Assembly: GCF_016862755.1 (NCBI RefSeq) | Contig: NZ_BONO01000028.1 | Span: 1 to 59,543, forward strand | Direction of reading: 5' to 3' | Source of the DNA: Cellulomonas pakistanensis | Lineage (GTDB): Bacteria; Actinomycetota; Actinomycetes; Actinomycetales; Cellulomonadaceae | Length of the DNA: 59,543 nucleotides | In this document: piece by piece, positions 1-10,965 of the stretch | Layout: each line of letters begins with the position of its first letter | Position numbering within the stretch: position 1 is the first letter of the stretch | Program-made: the position numbers and the translations under genes | Notes under the pieces: model-generated | Seen by the model: only the letters and a program-made list of their open reading frames with translations | What the model was told of the DNA's origin: nothing | The model's database searches: none

Positions 1-2
1 AG

Positions 3-40
3 CTCTCGGCTGCCTCCGAGCGCGCCGGCACAGCCGAGAG
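3..40. repeat. Intergenic palindrome at left edge
   Basis: A perfect 10-bp inverted repeat, CTCTCGGCTG (3-12) and CAGCCGAGAG (31-40), with an 18-nt loop. The right side continues to 51 as GTGCCATCTCG. This complements CGAGATGGC, the outer arm of the palindrome at 38143-38201, so the left arm probably continues beyond the window edge. It lies downstream of the DUF1801 gene and could act as a terminator. Confidence 0.6.
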
Positions 41-96
41 GTGCCATCTCGGCGTCCTCGGACCGCGCGGTGGTCGCTCGCCGCGGTCTGCGCGCA

Positions 97-163
97 GGCG
101 TTCGAGGCGGTCCCGGGCGGTCGGGGCGGTCGGGGCGGTCGCGGGCGTTCGAGGCGGTCCCGG
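97..163. repeat. Direct repeat pair (20 bp) in GC-rich spacer
   Basis: The 20-mer GGCGTTCGAGGCGGTCCCGG occurs at 97-116 and 144-163. Between them are short GGGCGGTC-type iterations. It lies downstream of the DUF1801 gene stop and no coding content is apparent. It looks like a small tandem-duplication region. Confidence 0.6.
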
Positions 164-191
164 ACTGCCGGGTCGGTTGCGGGCGGTCGGG

Positions 192-614
192 TCAGTCGCG
201 GGGGTTCTGCCCGCGGTTCGCCCACGAGCGCGCGACGATGCGCTCCAGCACCGCCATGTCCACCGCCTCGAGGTCCTTGACGTACAGGCAGCCCACGCCG
301 GTGGTGTGGGCGCCGAGCTCGTCGAGGTCGTCGACGTGCGGCTCGACGCCGTCCATGAGGTAGAGGGTCAGCGCGGCCTTGCGCGGCGAGAACGCCACCG
401 GCGGCCAGTCGCCCTCGCGGCCGGTCGCGTACCGGTAGTGCACGCTGCCGAACCCGACGATCGACGGTCCCCACAGCACGGGCTCCTCGCCGGTGACCCG
501 CGCGAACAGGTCGCGCGCCCGCTCGGCGTCCCGGCGCCGGCGTGCGGGCGCGACCTGCTCCAGGAACGCGTCGACGTTCGCGTCGGTGGGGACGGTCTTC
601 GGGGACTCGGCCAT
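192..614 (-). CDS. DUF1801 domain protein
   Basis: 140-residue soluble protein beginning MAESPKTVPT. The core, with GPSIVGFGSVHYRYATG, then PVAFSPRKAALTLYL, then GCLYVKDLEAVDM, matches the DUF1801 family (YdhG-like fold), whose biochemical role is not established. The ATG at 614 is preferred over a GTG at 653 because the family similarity begins just after it. The gene is monocistronic, 133 bp downstream of the APH-type kinase gene on the same strand, and is followed by repeat-rich sequence and a palindrome. Family call is firm, function unknown. Confidence 0.85.
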   Translation of the reverse strand: MAESPKTVPTDANVDAFLEQVAPARRRRDAERARDLFARVTGEEPVLWGPSIVGFGSVHYRYATGREGDWPPVAFSPRKAALTLYLMDGVEPHVDDLDELGAHTTGVGCLYVKDLEAVDMAVLERIVARSWANRGQNPRD

Positions 615-747
615 GCGCCCATCATGCCCGTGGTCCTCGACGTAGCTCGCCACGACCGCCCCGGCGTCGGCGGATCCGAACCCGGGCGTTGGTCCCGGGG
701 AGTCGGAGGCTCCACCCGCGCGGTAGCACTGGAGCGAGGGCGCCGCG

Positions 748-1665
748 TCAGGCGCGGTCGGCGGCCAGCTGCCCGAGCGCGTGCCGGCCGATCGCGGCGA
801 TCACCGGGTCGTCCTCGCCGTGCGTCACCATCGCCGACGCCATCACGAGCGCCCACCCGGCCGCGCGCCGCCAGCGTCCGCGGTCGACGGTGCCCCGGGC
901 GTCGGCCTGCGCGTCCGCGCGCGCGCGGAAGGCGGCGCGGCCGCGATGGTCGAATGTCAGCCACGCCGTCGCGAGGTCGCACGCCGGGTCGCCCGCGGTG
1001 ACGTCGCCGAAGTCGAGCAGCCCGGCGAGCCGTCCGCCGCGCACGACGAGGTTCGCGGGGTGCGGGTCGCCGTGCACCCAGATCGGGGGGCCGGGCCACG
1101 CCGGCGCGCCCAGGGCGTCGTGCCACAGCGCGAGCCAGCGGTCCCGGGCACCCGGCAGCGCGGCCTCGAGGTGCCCTGCGTCCAGCCGGCCGAGCAGGGT
1201 GGCAGACCGCCCGGCGAGCGCACCGCCGCGGACCGGGTTGACCGGGGCGCCCGCCGGCGCGACGACGTGCAGGGCGCTCAGCGCCTCGGCGAGCTCCGGT
1301 GCCCACGGCGTCCGGGCGGGCACGGCGACGTCGGCGCTGTGCTCGCCCGGGATCCACGGCACCACGCTCCACGACCAGCCGAACCGTGGCCCCGCCCGTC
1401 CGACCCGCACCGGCGCCGGCACCGGGACAGGGCACAGCGCGGCGAGCGTCGGGAGCCAGCGCTGCTCGTGCTCGACCAGGTGCGCGGCGGCCGCCCGGCG
1501 CGGCAGCCGCACGGCGAGGTCGTCGCCGAGCCGGAACGTCGCGTTGTCCCACCCGTGCGCGAGGAGCCGGAGGGGGAGCGCGGCGAGGTCGGGGTGCTGG
1601 TCCGCGAGCAGCGCGCGTACCAGGTCGGCCGTCAGGTCGACCTCGGCGGGCGGCTTCACGGGCAC
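748..1665 (-). CDS. Aminoglycoside phosphotransferase (APH) family kinase
   Basis: 305-residue protein of the APH/choline-kinase fold. The catalytic loop VHGDPHPANLVV (H198, D200, N205) is followed by the metal-binding DFGDV (D218). The GTG start at 1665 is chosen because GAGGGGA lies 6-7 bases upstream; a GTG two codons inside is less well spaced. A TACCGT -10 candidate at 1724-1729 implies a leader of about 50 nt. Family members phosphorylate aminoglycosides, macrolides, homoserine, choline or sugars. The substrate cannot be read from this sequence, and resistance should not be assumed. Confidence 0.85.
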   Translation of the reverse strand: MPVKPPAEVDLTADLVRALLADQHPDLAALPLRLLAHGWDNATFRLGDDLAVRLPRRAAAAHLVEHEQRWLPTLAALCPVPVPAPVRVGRAGPRFGWSWSVVPWIPGEHSADVAVPARTPWAPELAEALSALHVVAPAGAPVNPVRGGALAGRSATLLGRLDAGHLEAALPGARDRWLALWHDALGAPAWPGPPIWVHGDPHPANLVVRGGRLAGLLDFGDVTAGDPACDLATAWLTFDHRGRAAFRARADAQADARGTVDRGRWRRAAGWALVMASAMVTHGEDDPVIAAIGRHALGQLAADRA

Positions 1666-1723
1666 GGCGGTTCCCCTCGGTGTCGGCAGGCCACCCCCGG
1701 GCGCCGGGCCTGCAGGACCGACG

Positions 1724-1729
1724 ACGGTA
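1724..1729 (-). promoter_or_regulatory. -10 element of APH-type kinase gene
   Basis: TACCGT on the minus strand about 58 bases upstream of the GTG start at 1665, matching the TANNNT actinobacterial -10 pattern. No convincing -35 box is visible. Confidence 0.35.
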
Positions 1730-1756
1730 CACGGCCGCGCGGGGTCCGTCCGCGCG

Positions 1757-2647
1757 TCAGGTCCCGGGTAGGTCCCCGGCGGTGGAGGATCCGGCTGCGC
1801 GCGGGCCCGCCGCGGGAAGACCGCCCGTGGTCGGACCTGCGGCGCGCGGACCCGGCGCGCGGGGAGGACCGGCCACCGCGGCCCCGGCGCCAGGCCCGGT
1901 CCCGGCCCCGGCCGGCGCCGCGCCACGCGGCAGCACCGACTGCGCCAGCAGCGTCGACCCGGCCACCGCGGCAGGCATCGTCGCGACGGCGCCGCCGGGC
2001 ACGAGGAAGCACAGCTGCGTCGCGACGCCGAACCCGAGGGCGCGCGCCCGGTGGGCCCGCAGCAGGACGTTCCGCTCGCGCCGGGACAGGCCGCGCGCGA
2101 CCAGGGCGCGGGACGAGAGCTCGTGCGCGAGCACCCACCCGGTGAGCAGGACGCCGGTCAGCCAGCCGAGCACGGTCCCGACGACCGGCACCAGCCCGAG
2201 CGCGCCGGCGATCACCGCGGCCACCAGGCCCCGGGCGACCAGGGCCACGCCGTCGGCCGCGCCGCGCCACACCCCGGTGGAGCCGTCCGGGACGGTCCCC
2301 GTGGTGTCCTGCTCGACGGCGCGCCAGATGCGGTCGTAGAACGGCTCGCCGACGGCCAGGGTCAGGGCGGTGAACGTCACCACGACGAGCACCACCGCGG
2401 CCACCAGCACGACGCCCTGCGCGGCGAGCTCGGCGGCGCGCTCCCAGCCGGGCGACCAGCCGTCCGCGAACGGGGTCAGCCACTCGCCGACGGTGTCGAG
2501 CTGGAGCACCAGGACCACCAGCGCGGTCAGGACCAGGGCGCCGACGATCGCCGCCGGGATGAGGCCGCGCGCCATGGCGCCGGGACGGCGGCGCCACCAG
2601 CCCCAGCCGCCGACCAGCAGGCGGGCGCCCGCGAGGAACTCGTGCAT
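1757..2647 (-). CDS. EI24 domain-containing membrane protein
   Basis: 296-residue integral membrane protein with about four to five hydrophobic helices, including LIPAAIVGALVLTALVVLVL and VVLVAAVVLVVVTFTALTL. The order, with GEPFYDRIWRAVE after the second helix and a late LGLVPVVGTVLGWLTGVLLTG segment, matches the EI24/CysZ-like family. The C-terminal 60 residues are low-complexity Pro/Ala/Gly and probably disordered. The ATG at 2647 is 7 nt after a TAGGCT hexamer, so the mRNA is probably leaderless. CysZ members are linked to sulfate uptake; that role is not demonstrable here. Confidence 0.8.
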   Translation of the reverse strand: MHEFLAGARLLVGGWGWWRRRPGAMARGLIPAAIVGALVLTALVVLVLQLDTVGEWLTPFADGWSPGWERAAELAAQGVVLVAAVVLVVVTFTALTLAVGEPFYDRIWRAVEQDTTGTVPDGSTGVWRGAADGVALVARGLVAAVIAGALGLVPVVGTVLGWLTGVLLTGWVLAHELSSRALVARGLSRRERNVLLRAHRARALGFGVATQLCFLVPGGAVATMPAAVAGSTLLAQSVLPRGAAPAGAGTGPGAGAAVAGPPRAPGPRAAGPTTGGLPAAGPRAAGSSTAGDLPGT

Positions 2648-2654
2648 GCGCCGC

Positions 2655-2660
2655 AGCCTA
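2655..2660 (-). promoter_or_regulatory. -10 of leaderless EI24 gene
   Basis: TAGGCT on the minus strand, 7 nt before the ATG at 2647. The spacing places transcription start at or next to the start codon. Confidence 0.55.
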
Positions 2661-4136
2661 GGTCGCCCGGGCGGCGTCCCGCGCCTGCAGCGCCGCGTCG
2701 TCGGCGGGGAGCGGCACGACGGCGTCGACGACCATCGACCCGTCGGTGGGGCCCTCGACGGGCACGGGCACCGGGGTCGCCTCGACGCGGTCGAGCGGCG
2801 CGATCGGCTGCCGTCCCAGCGCGCGGTGCGCCCGGAGGTAGGCGGGGACGAGCAGCACGACCGCACCGAGCCAGGCGAGCGGGTTGCCCCAGACCACCCC
2901 GAGGAACCCGAAGGCGGCCCCCAGCACGACCGCGGCGCCGACGCGCATCGCCAGCTCGATGACGCCGGTCAGCGTCGGGACGCCGGTGTGCCCGAGGCCC
3001 TGCAGGGCGCCGCGGAGCACGAACAGGACGCCGAGGATCGCGTAGAGCGCGGCGTTGACGTGCAGGAACTGGGTCGCGAGCTCGACGACGTCCGCGGCGC
3101 CGTGCCCGACGAACAGCCGGACCAGCCAGGTGCCGGACGCGACCAGCACCACGCCGAGGACCGCCGAGCCCGCCACCGCCAGCCACGTGGCCTGCACGAC
3201 GCCCTGCCGGATCCGGTCGGGGCGGCCGCCGCCGAGGTTCTGGGCGACGAACATCGACACCGCGAGGCCGAGCGACTGGAGCAGGGCCACCGCCAGGCCG
3301 TCCACGCGGGCCGCGGTCGTGTACGCGGCGACCGCGTCCGCGCCGAGCGTGTTGAGGCGGACCTGCACGGCCAGCGTCCCGATCGCGATGATCGACGCCT
3401 GGAACCCCATCGGCAGGCCCAGCCGCAGGTGCTCGACGAGCTCGGGGCGGGGCACCCGCCAGTCCGCGCGGCGCACGTGCAGCACCGGGATGCGCCGGCG
3501 CACGTACTCGAGGCAGAGGACCACCGACAGCGCCTGCGACACGACGGTGGCCAGGGCGGCGCCCGCGACGCCGAGGCCCATCGGCCCGACCATCAGCACG
3601 ACCAGGACGACGTTGAGCACGCACGCGACCGTGAGGAACCACAGCGGCGTGCGGGAGTCGCCGATCGCGCGGATGACCGCCGCCAGGAAGTTGAAGAACA
3701 TGGTCGCGCCGGCGCCGAGGAAGCTGACCTGCGCGAACGTCGTCGCCTCGGCCATCAGCGCCTCGGGCGTCCGGAGGAGGGCCAGCGCCGGCCCGGACAG
3801 CAGCGGCGCGGCCACGGTCAGCACCACGCTCGTGGCACCGGTGAGGATCGTCCCGGCGGCGACGGAGCGCCGGACGGCGGCGGCGTCGCGGGCGCCGAAC
3901 GCCTGCGCCGTCGGGATCGCGAAGCCGGAGGTCATGCCCCAGGCGAACCCGAGCAGCAGGAACAGCAGGCTGCCCGTCGCGCCGACGGCGGCGAGCGAGG
4001 CCACGCCGAGGTGGCGGCCGACGACGACGGCGTCGGCGACGTGGTAGAGCTGCTGGACGACGTTGCCCACCAGCAGGGGGACGGCGAACACGAGGATGAC
4101 GCGCCAGGGGCTGCCGGCGGTCAGGACCTTGGCCAT
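2658..4136 (-). CDS. MATE family efflux transporter
   Basis: 492-residue polytopic membrane protein with about 12 transmembrane helices, the usual MATE length and topology. It opens VILVFAVPLLVGNVVQQLYHVADAVVVGRHLG, quoted here only in outline, and a second internal copy near residue 240 (MGFQASIIAIGTLAVQVRLN) reflects the two-bundle architecture. It resembles the DinF/NorM-like prokaryotic branch, which exports cationic drugs or metabolites with Na+ or H+. The start is supported by GGAG about 11 bases upstream of the ATG at 4136. Substrate unknown. The 3' end abuts the promoter of the EI24 gene. Confidence 0.9.
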   Translation of the reverse strand: MAKVLTAGSPWRVILVFAVPLLVGNVVQQLYHVADAVVVGRHLGVASLAAVGATGSLLFLLLGFAWGMTSGFAIPTAQAFGARDAAAVRRSVAAGTILTGATSVVLTVAAPLLSGPALALLRTPEALMAEATTFAQVSFLGAGATMFFNFLAAVIRAIGDSRTPLWFLTVACVLNVVLVVLMVGPMGLGVAGAALATVVSQALSVVLCLEYVRRRIPVLHVRRADWRVPRPELVEHLRLGLPMGFQASIIAIGTLAVQVRLNTLGADAVAAYTTAARVDGLAVALLQSLGLAVSMFVAQNLGGGRPDRIRQGVVQATWLAVAGSAVLGVVLVASGTWLVRLFVGHGAADVVELATQFLHVNAALYAILGVLFVLRGALQGLGHTGVPTLTGVIELAMRVGAAVVLGAAFGFLGVVWGNPLAWLGAVVLLVPAYLRAHRALGRQPIAPLDRVEATPVPVPVEGPTDGSMVVDAVVPLPADDAALQARDAARAT

Positions 4137-4232
4137 GACGAGAGTGCTCCGGGGCAGGGAGGGGTGGGGACGGGTCGCACGAGGGGACGCGGCGCCCTGT
4201 CCGGTGTGCTCCCGGGTCGCGCCGCAGCACCG

Positions 4233-4247
4233 ATCGTATCGTTACGA
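4233..4247 (-). promoter_or_regulatory. AT-richer promoter/operator patch upstream of MATE gene
   Basis: TCGTA (4234-4238) and TACGA (4243-4247) form a 5-bp inverted repeat around TCGT in an otherwise extremely GC-rich spacer. TACGAT (4233-4238, minus strand) also fits a -10 box, giving a leader of roughly 90 nt before the ATG at 4136. It may be the MATE promoter with an overlapping repressor site. Confidence 0.35.
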
Positions 4248-4358
4248 CCGCCGTTGACCAGCCCCTCAGGGGGCGATTCCGGGACGCGGCCCGATCCGGC
4301 GAGCGCGGCCGGCGCGGCGCGCGCGGCGAGGCGGCCGGGACGTCCCCCGGCCCCGATG

Positions 4359-4421
4359 CCCGCGCCCGTCAGACCGGCTCCCGCGCCGGTCAGACGGCCG
4401 CCCGCGCCCGTCAGACCGGCG
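4359..4421. repeat. Three 21-bp tandem repeats across the Nudix stop codon
   Basis: Units at 4359-4379, 4380-4400 and 4401-4421 are near-identical; each has the form CCCGCGCC(C/G)GTCAGAC. The unit nearest the gene contains the Nudix stop codon (4411-4413); the other two lie just beyond it. This looks like a recent tandem duplication of the gene's 3' end. Confidence 0.75.
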
Positions 4422-5130
4422 CGGGCACCGTCCGCGTCGCGTCCCACGGCACCGCCCAGCCGACCGAGTCGAGCAGCCGGTCGAGGATGAACGCGGTGAA
4501 GCCCCACACCAGCACGCCGTCGGCGTCGAACGCCGGGCCGCGCCACTCGTGCCCGGCGTGCCGCAGCACGGTCGTCACCCGCCGGCCGGGGTCGACCAGG
4601 TCGGCGACCGGGACGCGGAACACGTCGACCGTCTCGGCGGGGTCGGTCGCCGCGACGGCGGACGGCCGGTCCCACCAGCCCACGACGGGCGTGACCAGGT
4701 TCCGGCTGACGGTGACCGGCAGCGGCGGGAGCGTGCCGAGCACCCGGACCCCGGAGGGGTCGAGCCCGGTCTCCTCCTGCGCCTCGCGCAGCGCGGCCGC
4801 CTCGGGGCCGGCGTCGGCGGGGTCGATGCCGCCGCCGGGGAACGACACCTGGCCCGGGTGGTGGCTGAGCGTGGGGGAGCGGCGGGTGAGCAGCACGTCG
4901 AGGTCCGCGGCCACGGCCGGGTGGTCCGTGCGGGCCGCGGCGTCGTCGAGCACGCCGAACAGCACCAGCACCGCGGAGCGCCGGACCGGGCGGGCGTGCG
5001 GGGCGGCGCGCCCGGGTGGCGGGTCGTCGAAGGCGCGTTCCGGGTGCGGCTCCCAGACCGGGCGCTCGGCGCACAGCGCGAGGAGGTCGGCGAGCGCGCC
5101 TGCGGCGGACGGGCCGGGACCGGCGGTCAC
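4411..5130 (-). CDS. CoA pyrophosphatase-type Nudix hydrolase
   Basis: 239-residue Nudix hydrolase. The segment RSPTLSHHPGQVSFPGGGID (about residues 84-103) is the hallmark preceding the Nudix box in the CoA diphosphatase (NudL/NUDT7) subfamily. The box follows with ALREAQEETGL (R115, E116, E119, E120 as metal ligands). Family members cleave CoA to 3',5'-ADP and phosphopantetheine. The GTG at 5130 is chosen because it restores a normal N-terminus and no ATG is available. The gene lies 46 bp downstream of the amidotransferase gene and is probably cotranscribed. A tandem repeat overlaps its stop. Confidence 0.85.
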   Translation of the reverse strand: MTAGPGPSAAGALADLLALCAERPVWEPHPERAFDDPPPGRAAPHARPVRRSAVLVLFGVLDDAAARTDHPAVAADLDVLLTRRSPTLSHHPGQVSFPGGGIDPADAGPEAAALREAQEETGLDPSGVRVLGTLPPLPVTVSRNLVTPVVGWWDRPSAVAATDPAETVDVFRVPVADLVDPGRRVTTVLRHAGHEWRGPAFDADGVLVWGFTAFILDRLLDSVGWAVPWDATRTVPAPV

Positions 5131-5176
5131 GCGCGCCCCGACCGGCCGGCGGCGCGCGCCCGTGCCCGCGCCGCCG

Positions 5177-5881
5177 TCACGCGCGCTCCCGCACGGCGTC
5201 GGCGAACGACGCCAGGCCCAGGTCGGCGCCCGGCCGGAGCGCGGCGAGGTGCTGCCGGGAGCCGAGCCGGATCGCGTCGGCCTCGCCGGGCTCGAGGTCG
5301 GCGACCATCTGCGGCGTCGACAGCCACAGGTCGAGCACGCCGGCGTCGACCTCGAGGTGGAACTGCGTGCCGACCGCGGACCCCGCGCGGAACGCCTGCA
5401 CCGGCGTCGTGGTCGTGGACGCGAGCAGCGTCGCCCCGGCGGGCAGGTCGACGGCGTCGGAGTGCCAGTGCAGCACGGTCGGCCGCGGGCCGGCGGGCGC
5501 CAGCAGCGGGTCGTGCGCCACCACGTCGACCGGGGCGAACCCGATCTCCGTGCCGTGCCGCCGGTGCAGCGGCGCGCCCAGCGCGAGGGCGAGCAGCTGC
5601 ATGCCGAGGCACACGCCGAGCGTGGGAACGCCGGCGTCGACGGCCTCGGCGAGCAGCCGGCGCTCGGCCACCAGCCCGGGGTGTCCGGCGTCGTCGTCCG
5701 CGTCCATGGGCCCACCCATGACCACGAGTCCCGCCAGGTCGGCGACGGCGGGCAGCCGCGGCTCCGGGTCGTCCAGCACGGTGCGCGTCGTGATCGGCAG
5801 GCCGTCCAGGGCGCGGGCCACGAGGCCCGGCCCCTCGTGCGCGACGTGCGTGAGGACGAGGACGGGACGCGGCTGGGTCAC
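5177..5881 (-). CDS. Class I glutamine amidotransferase (GMP synthase-like)
   Basis: 234-residue GATase-1 domain protein. The triad is present: nucleophile C91 in GVCLGMQLLA, and H175/E177 in QFHLEV. LHWHSD near 138 is typical of the stand-alone GMP-synthase-like amidotransferase group, whose acceptor is mostly unknown. No synthase partner is adjacent, although a GMP-metabolism gene (GuaB1) lies 115 bp upstream. The GTG at 5881 follows a TAGGGT hexamer by 6 nt, so translation is probably leaderless. Confidence 0.85.
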   Translation of the reverse strand: MTQPRPVLVLTHVAHEGPGLVARALDGLPITTRTVLDDPEPRLPAVADLAGLVVMGGPMDADDDAGHPGLVAERRLLAEAVDAGVPTLGVCLGMQLLALALGAPLHRRHGTEIGFAPVDVVAHDPLLAPAGPRPTVLHWHSDAVDLPAGATLLASTTTTPVQAFRAGSAVGTQFHLEVDAGVLDLWLSTPQMVADLEPGEADAIRLGSRQHLAALRPGADLGLASFADAVRERA

Positions 5882-5887
5882 GGGCCG

Positions 5888-5893
5888 ACCCTA
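5888..5893 (-). promoter_or_regulatory. -10 of leaderless amidotransferase gene
   Basis: TAGGGT on the minus strand, 6 nt before the GTG at 5881. No Shine-Dalgarno sequence can fit. Confidence 0.6.
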
Positions 5894-5996
5894 GCCGCTG
5901 CCCGCCGCGACGGTGCGCGGCGGGCAGCGGGGGCGGGCACGCGGGACCCGGGAGCGCCGGCCGCGGTCGGACCAGGCCCGGCCGCGCCGGGCCCGG

Positions 5997-8459
<2,463 letters not shown>

Positions 8460-8463
<4 letters not shown>

Positions 8464-9647
8464 CGGTCGCTCCCGGTCGTCGTCGAGGTGGTCGCACCCG
8501 CGCCCGGTCCGCCGGTCGTCCCGACGGCGCCGGCGACGGCCGCCAGGGGAGCCGGCGGGTCCCGGTGGAACCGCTTGCGGCGGGGCACGTCGCGCTCGCG
8601 CAGCACGACCCGCTGCAGGACGGTGAGCAGCACGATGATCGCGAACAGCACGAACGCGATCGCGGCGCCGCGACCCCACTGGTTGTTCTGGAACGCGGCG
8701 GTGTACGACAGGTACGCCGGGGTCAGCGTGGTCTTCGCCGGGCCGCCCTGGGTGCCGGTGTAGATCTGGTCGAACACCTGCCACGTGCCGATGAGCCCGA
8801 GCGTCACGACGGTGAACACGGTCGGCCGCAGCATCGGCAGCGTGACCCGGAAGAACCGCTGCCGGGCGTTCGCGCCGTCCATGGTGGCGGCCTCCTCGAC
8901 CTCGTGGGACACGGCCTGGAGCGCGGCGAGGAACAGCAGCATGAACGTCCCGGACGTCGTGAAGATCGCCAGCAGGACGAACGCGGTCATCGCGACGGAC
9001 GGCCCGGCGGCCCACTCCCACAGCGGGATGCCGAGGAAGCCGTGCTGCGCCAGGAACGCCGGCGCCGCGTCGACGCCCACCGTCCCGAGCAGCAGGTGGA
9101 GCACGCCCTGGGGGTCGTTGAACCAGTTCGGCCCCGTGATCGACAGCTTCGCCAGGACCGCGTTGATGGTGCCCGAGGCCGAGAACAGGAAGAGCCACAG
9201 CACCGTGATGGCCACCGACGACGTCACGGACGGGAAGTAGAACGCGGTCCGGAAGAACCCCTTCCCGCGCAGGGCGGCCCGGTTCACCATCGTCGCGAGG
9301 AACAGCGAGAGCGCGGTCTGCAGCGGGACGACGAGCAGGACGTAGTACGCGTTGTTGCGCATGGCCGTGCCGAAGTCCTGCGTCGCCAGGCCGCCGCCGA
9401 GCAGCAGGCTCTCGTAGTTGTCGAGGCCGACGAAGCCGACGTCGGAGGACAGGGGGCTGCCGCGCCCCGTCCAGTCGGACAGGCTGACCCACAGCGCCAT
9501 GAGCACGGGGACGACGAGGAACAGCCCGAGGATCACGAGCATCGGGGCGAGGAACAGCCACCCCGACGCGGCCTCGCGGCCCCGGGCGGACCCGGGGCCG
9601 CGACGCTCGCGTCGGCGCGGCTGCGCCGTCGCGGGCACAGCGGTCAT
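8460..9647 (-). CDS. Sugar ABC transporter permease (MalF-like)
   Basis: 395-residue permease. An Arg-rich cytoplasmic N-terminus precedes the first helix (WLFLAPMLVILGLFLVVPVL), and the EAA loop EEAATMDGANARQRFFRVTLP lies before the last helices. It carries a longer periplasmic segment (about residues 150-220) than MalG-type partners and a C-terminal low-complexity Thr/Gly tail. Start ATG at 9647 lies 5 bp beyond the binding-protein stop; an alternative GTG is four codons upstream. Forms the transmembrane heterodimer with the downstream MalG-like protein. Confidence 0.92.
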
Positions 9648-9652
9648 CGTGG

Positions 9653-10924
9653 TCAGGACGCGTTCTCGTCGAGGACGGCCTGGAGGTTCGTCTGCACCGA
9701 GCCGAGGATGGCGGCCGGGTCGCCGTTCTCCAGGCCCTCGAGCTGGGCGTTGAAGTCGGTGATCACGTCCGCGGCGCCGCGGGCGTTGACGACGTTCTGC
9801 GCGAAGTCGGCCGAGTCGATGAACGCGGTCATCTCCGGGAACAGCTCCTTCCAGCCGTCGGCGGCCGACTGCACGGACGGCATGACGCCGAACGCCTCGG
9901 CGAACGCGAGCTGCTGGTCGGTGCTGGTCAGGTGCCGGACCAGGTCGACGGCGTCGGACTGGTTCGCGGAGTCTGCGGCGACGCCCCAGCAGTTCGTGAA
10001 CTGCAGGGTGCCCTGCCCCGCGGGACCGGCGGGGAGCTCGACGACGCGGTACTCGACGTCGGGGTAGTCGTTCTCCATCGCGCCGGTGATCCAGTTGCCC
10101 TCGATGGTCATCGCGGCGGCGCCGGTGCCGAACGCCTCGCCGCCCCAGCCCGTGCCGAGCTCGGTGGCGTACGCGGCGGAGCCGGACGCGAGCAGCTCCT
10201 GGACGTAGGTGAGGCCCTCGACGTTCTCCGGGGAGTCGGCCGTCGCCTCGGTGCCGTCGGCGTCGACCAGCGTGCCGCCGGCCTGGGCGAGGAACGCGCC
10301 GACGCGGGCGTACTCGCCGGAGAAGCCGAGGCCGACCTGGTCGTCGGTCGTCAGCGTCCCGGCGACCTCGGTCAGCTCGTCCCAGGTGGTCGGGACGTCG
10401 TCGTCGGCGAGCCCGGCGGCCTCCCACGCGGCGGTGTTGATGACGAGGCCGAGCGTGGAGAAGTCCTTGGGCGCGCAGACGAGCTCGTCCTCGTAGGTGA
10501 ACTGCTCGACGAGCGACGGGTAGAAGTCGTCCGCGTCATCGAGCTCGGAGCCGTAGGGGTGCAGCGACCCGTTCGCGGCGTAGCTCTGGAACTGGTCGGC
10601 GCTGACGTAGAACACGTCGGCCGGCTCGCCGGACGCGAAGCCCTGGCTGAGCTCCTGGGTGAGGTCGGAGGCGACCTGCACGGTCGCGTCCACGCCGGAC
10701 TCCTCGGACCAGGCCGCGACGGCCGCCTCGACGGCGTCGGTCTCGGCGTCGCCGGACGAGCCGATGAGGATGCTCAGCGAGCCGCCGCCGCCGCCCGACG
10801 TCGCGGCGTCGCCGCCCTCGTCGTCGAAGCCGGACCCGCCGCAGGCGGTGAGGACCAGGAGGCCCGCGCCGGTGGCGGCGACGGACGCCAGCAGGCGCTT
10901 TCCTCGGGTGGGGATGGTGTGCAT
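9653..10924 (-). CDS. Sugar-binding lipoprotein of ABC importer (family 1 SBP)
   Basis: 423-residue extracellular solute-binding protein. A signal peptide ends in the lipobox LTAC with lipidated C28, followed by a Gly/Asp-rich linker. The mature part shows the cluster-D fold pattern (SLSILIGSSGDAETDAVEAA, TTWDELTEVAGTL, AAAMTIEGNW). GGAG lies 9 bases before the ATG at 10924. It lies between lacI (41 bp upstream) and the permease genes. The adjacent debranching-type enzyme suggests alpha-glucan oligosaccharides as ligand, but that is inference; the binding site cannot be read. Confidence 0.92.
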   Translation of the reverse strand: MHTIPTRGKRLLASVAATGAGLLVLTACGGSGFDDEGGDAATSGGGGGSLSILIGSSGDAETDAVEAAVAAWSEESGVDATVQVASDLTQELSQGFASGEPADVFYVSADQFQSYAANGSLHPYGSELDDADDFYPSLVEQFTYEDELVCAPKDFSTLGLVINTAAWEAAGLADDDVPTTWDELTEVAGTLTTDDQVGLGFSGEYARVGAFLAQAGGTLVDADGTEATADSPENVEGLTYVQELLASGSAAYATELGTGWGGEAFGTGAAAMTIEGNWITGAMENDYPDVEYRVVELPAGPAGQGTLQFTNCWGVAADSANQSDAVDLVRHLTSTDQQLAFAEAFGVMPSVQSAADGWKELFPEMTAFIDSADFAQNVVNARGAADVITDFNAQLEGLENGDPAAILGSVQTNLQAVLDENAS

Positions 10925-10965
10925 CGGGGGACTCTCCTTCGAGGGTGGAGCGGGGTGCGGCTGGT

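Noticed and set aside
748..1665. Aminoglycoside resistance gene
   Set aside because: Motifs show only the general APH fold; sequence outside the catalytic loops does not identify a known resistance enzyme.
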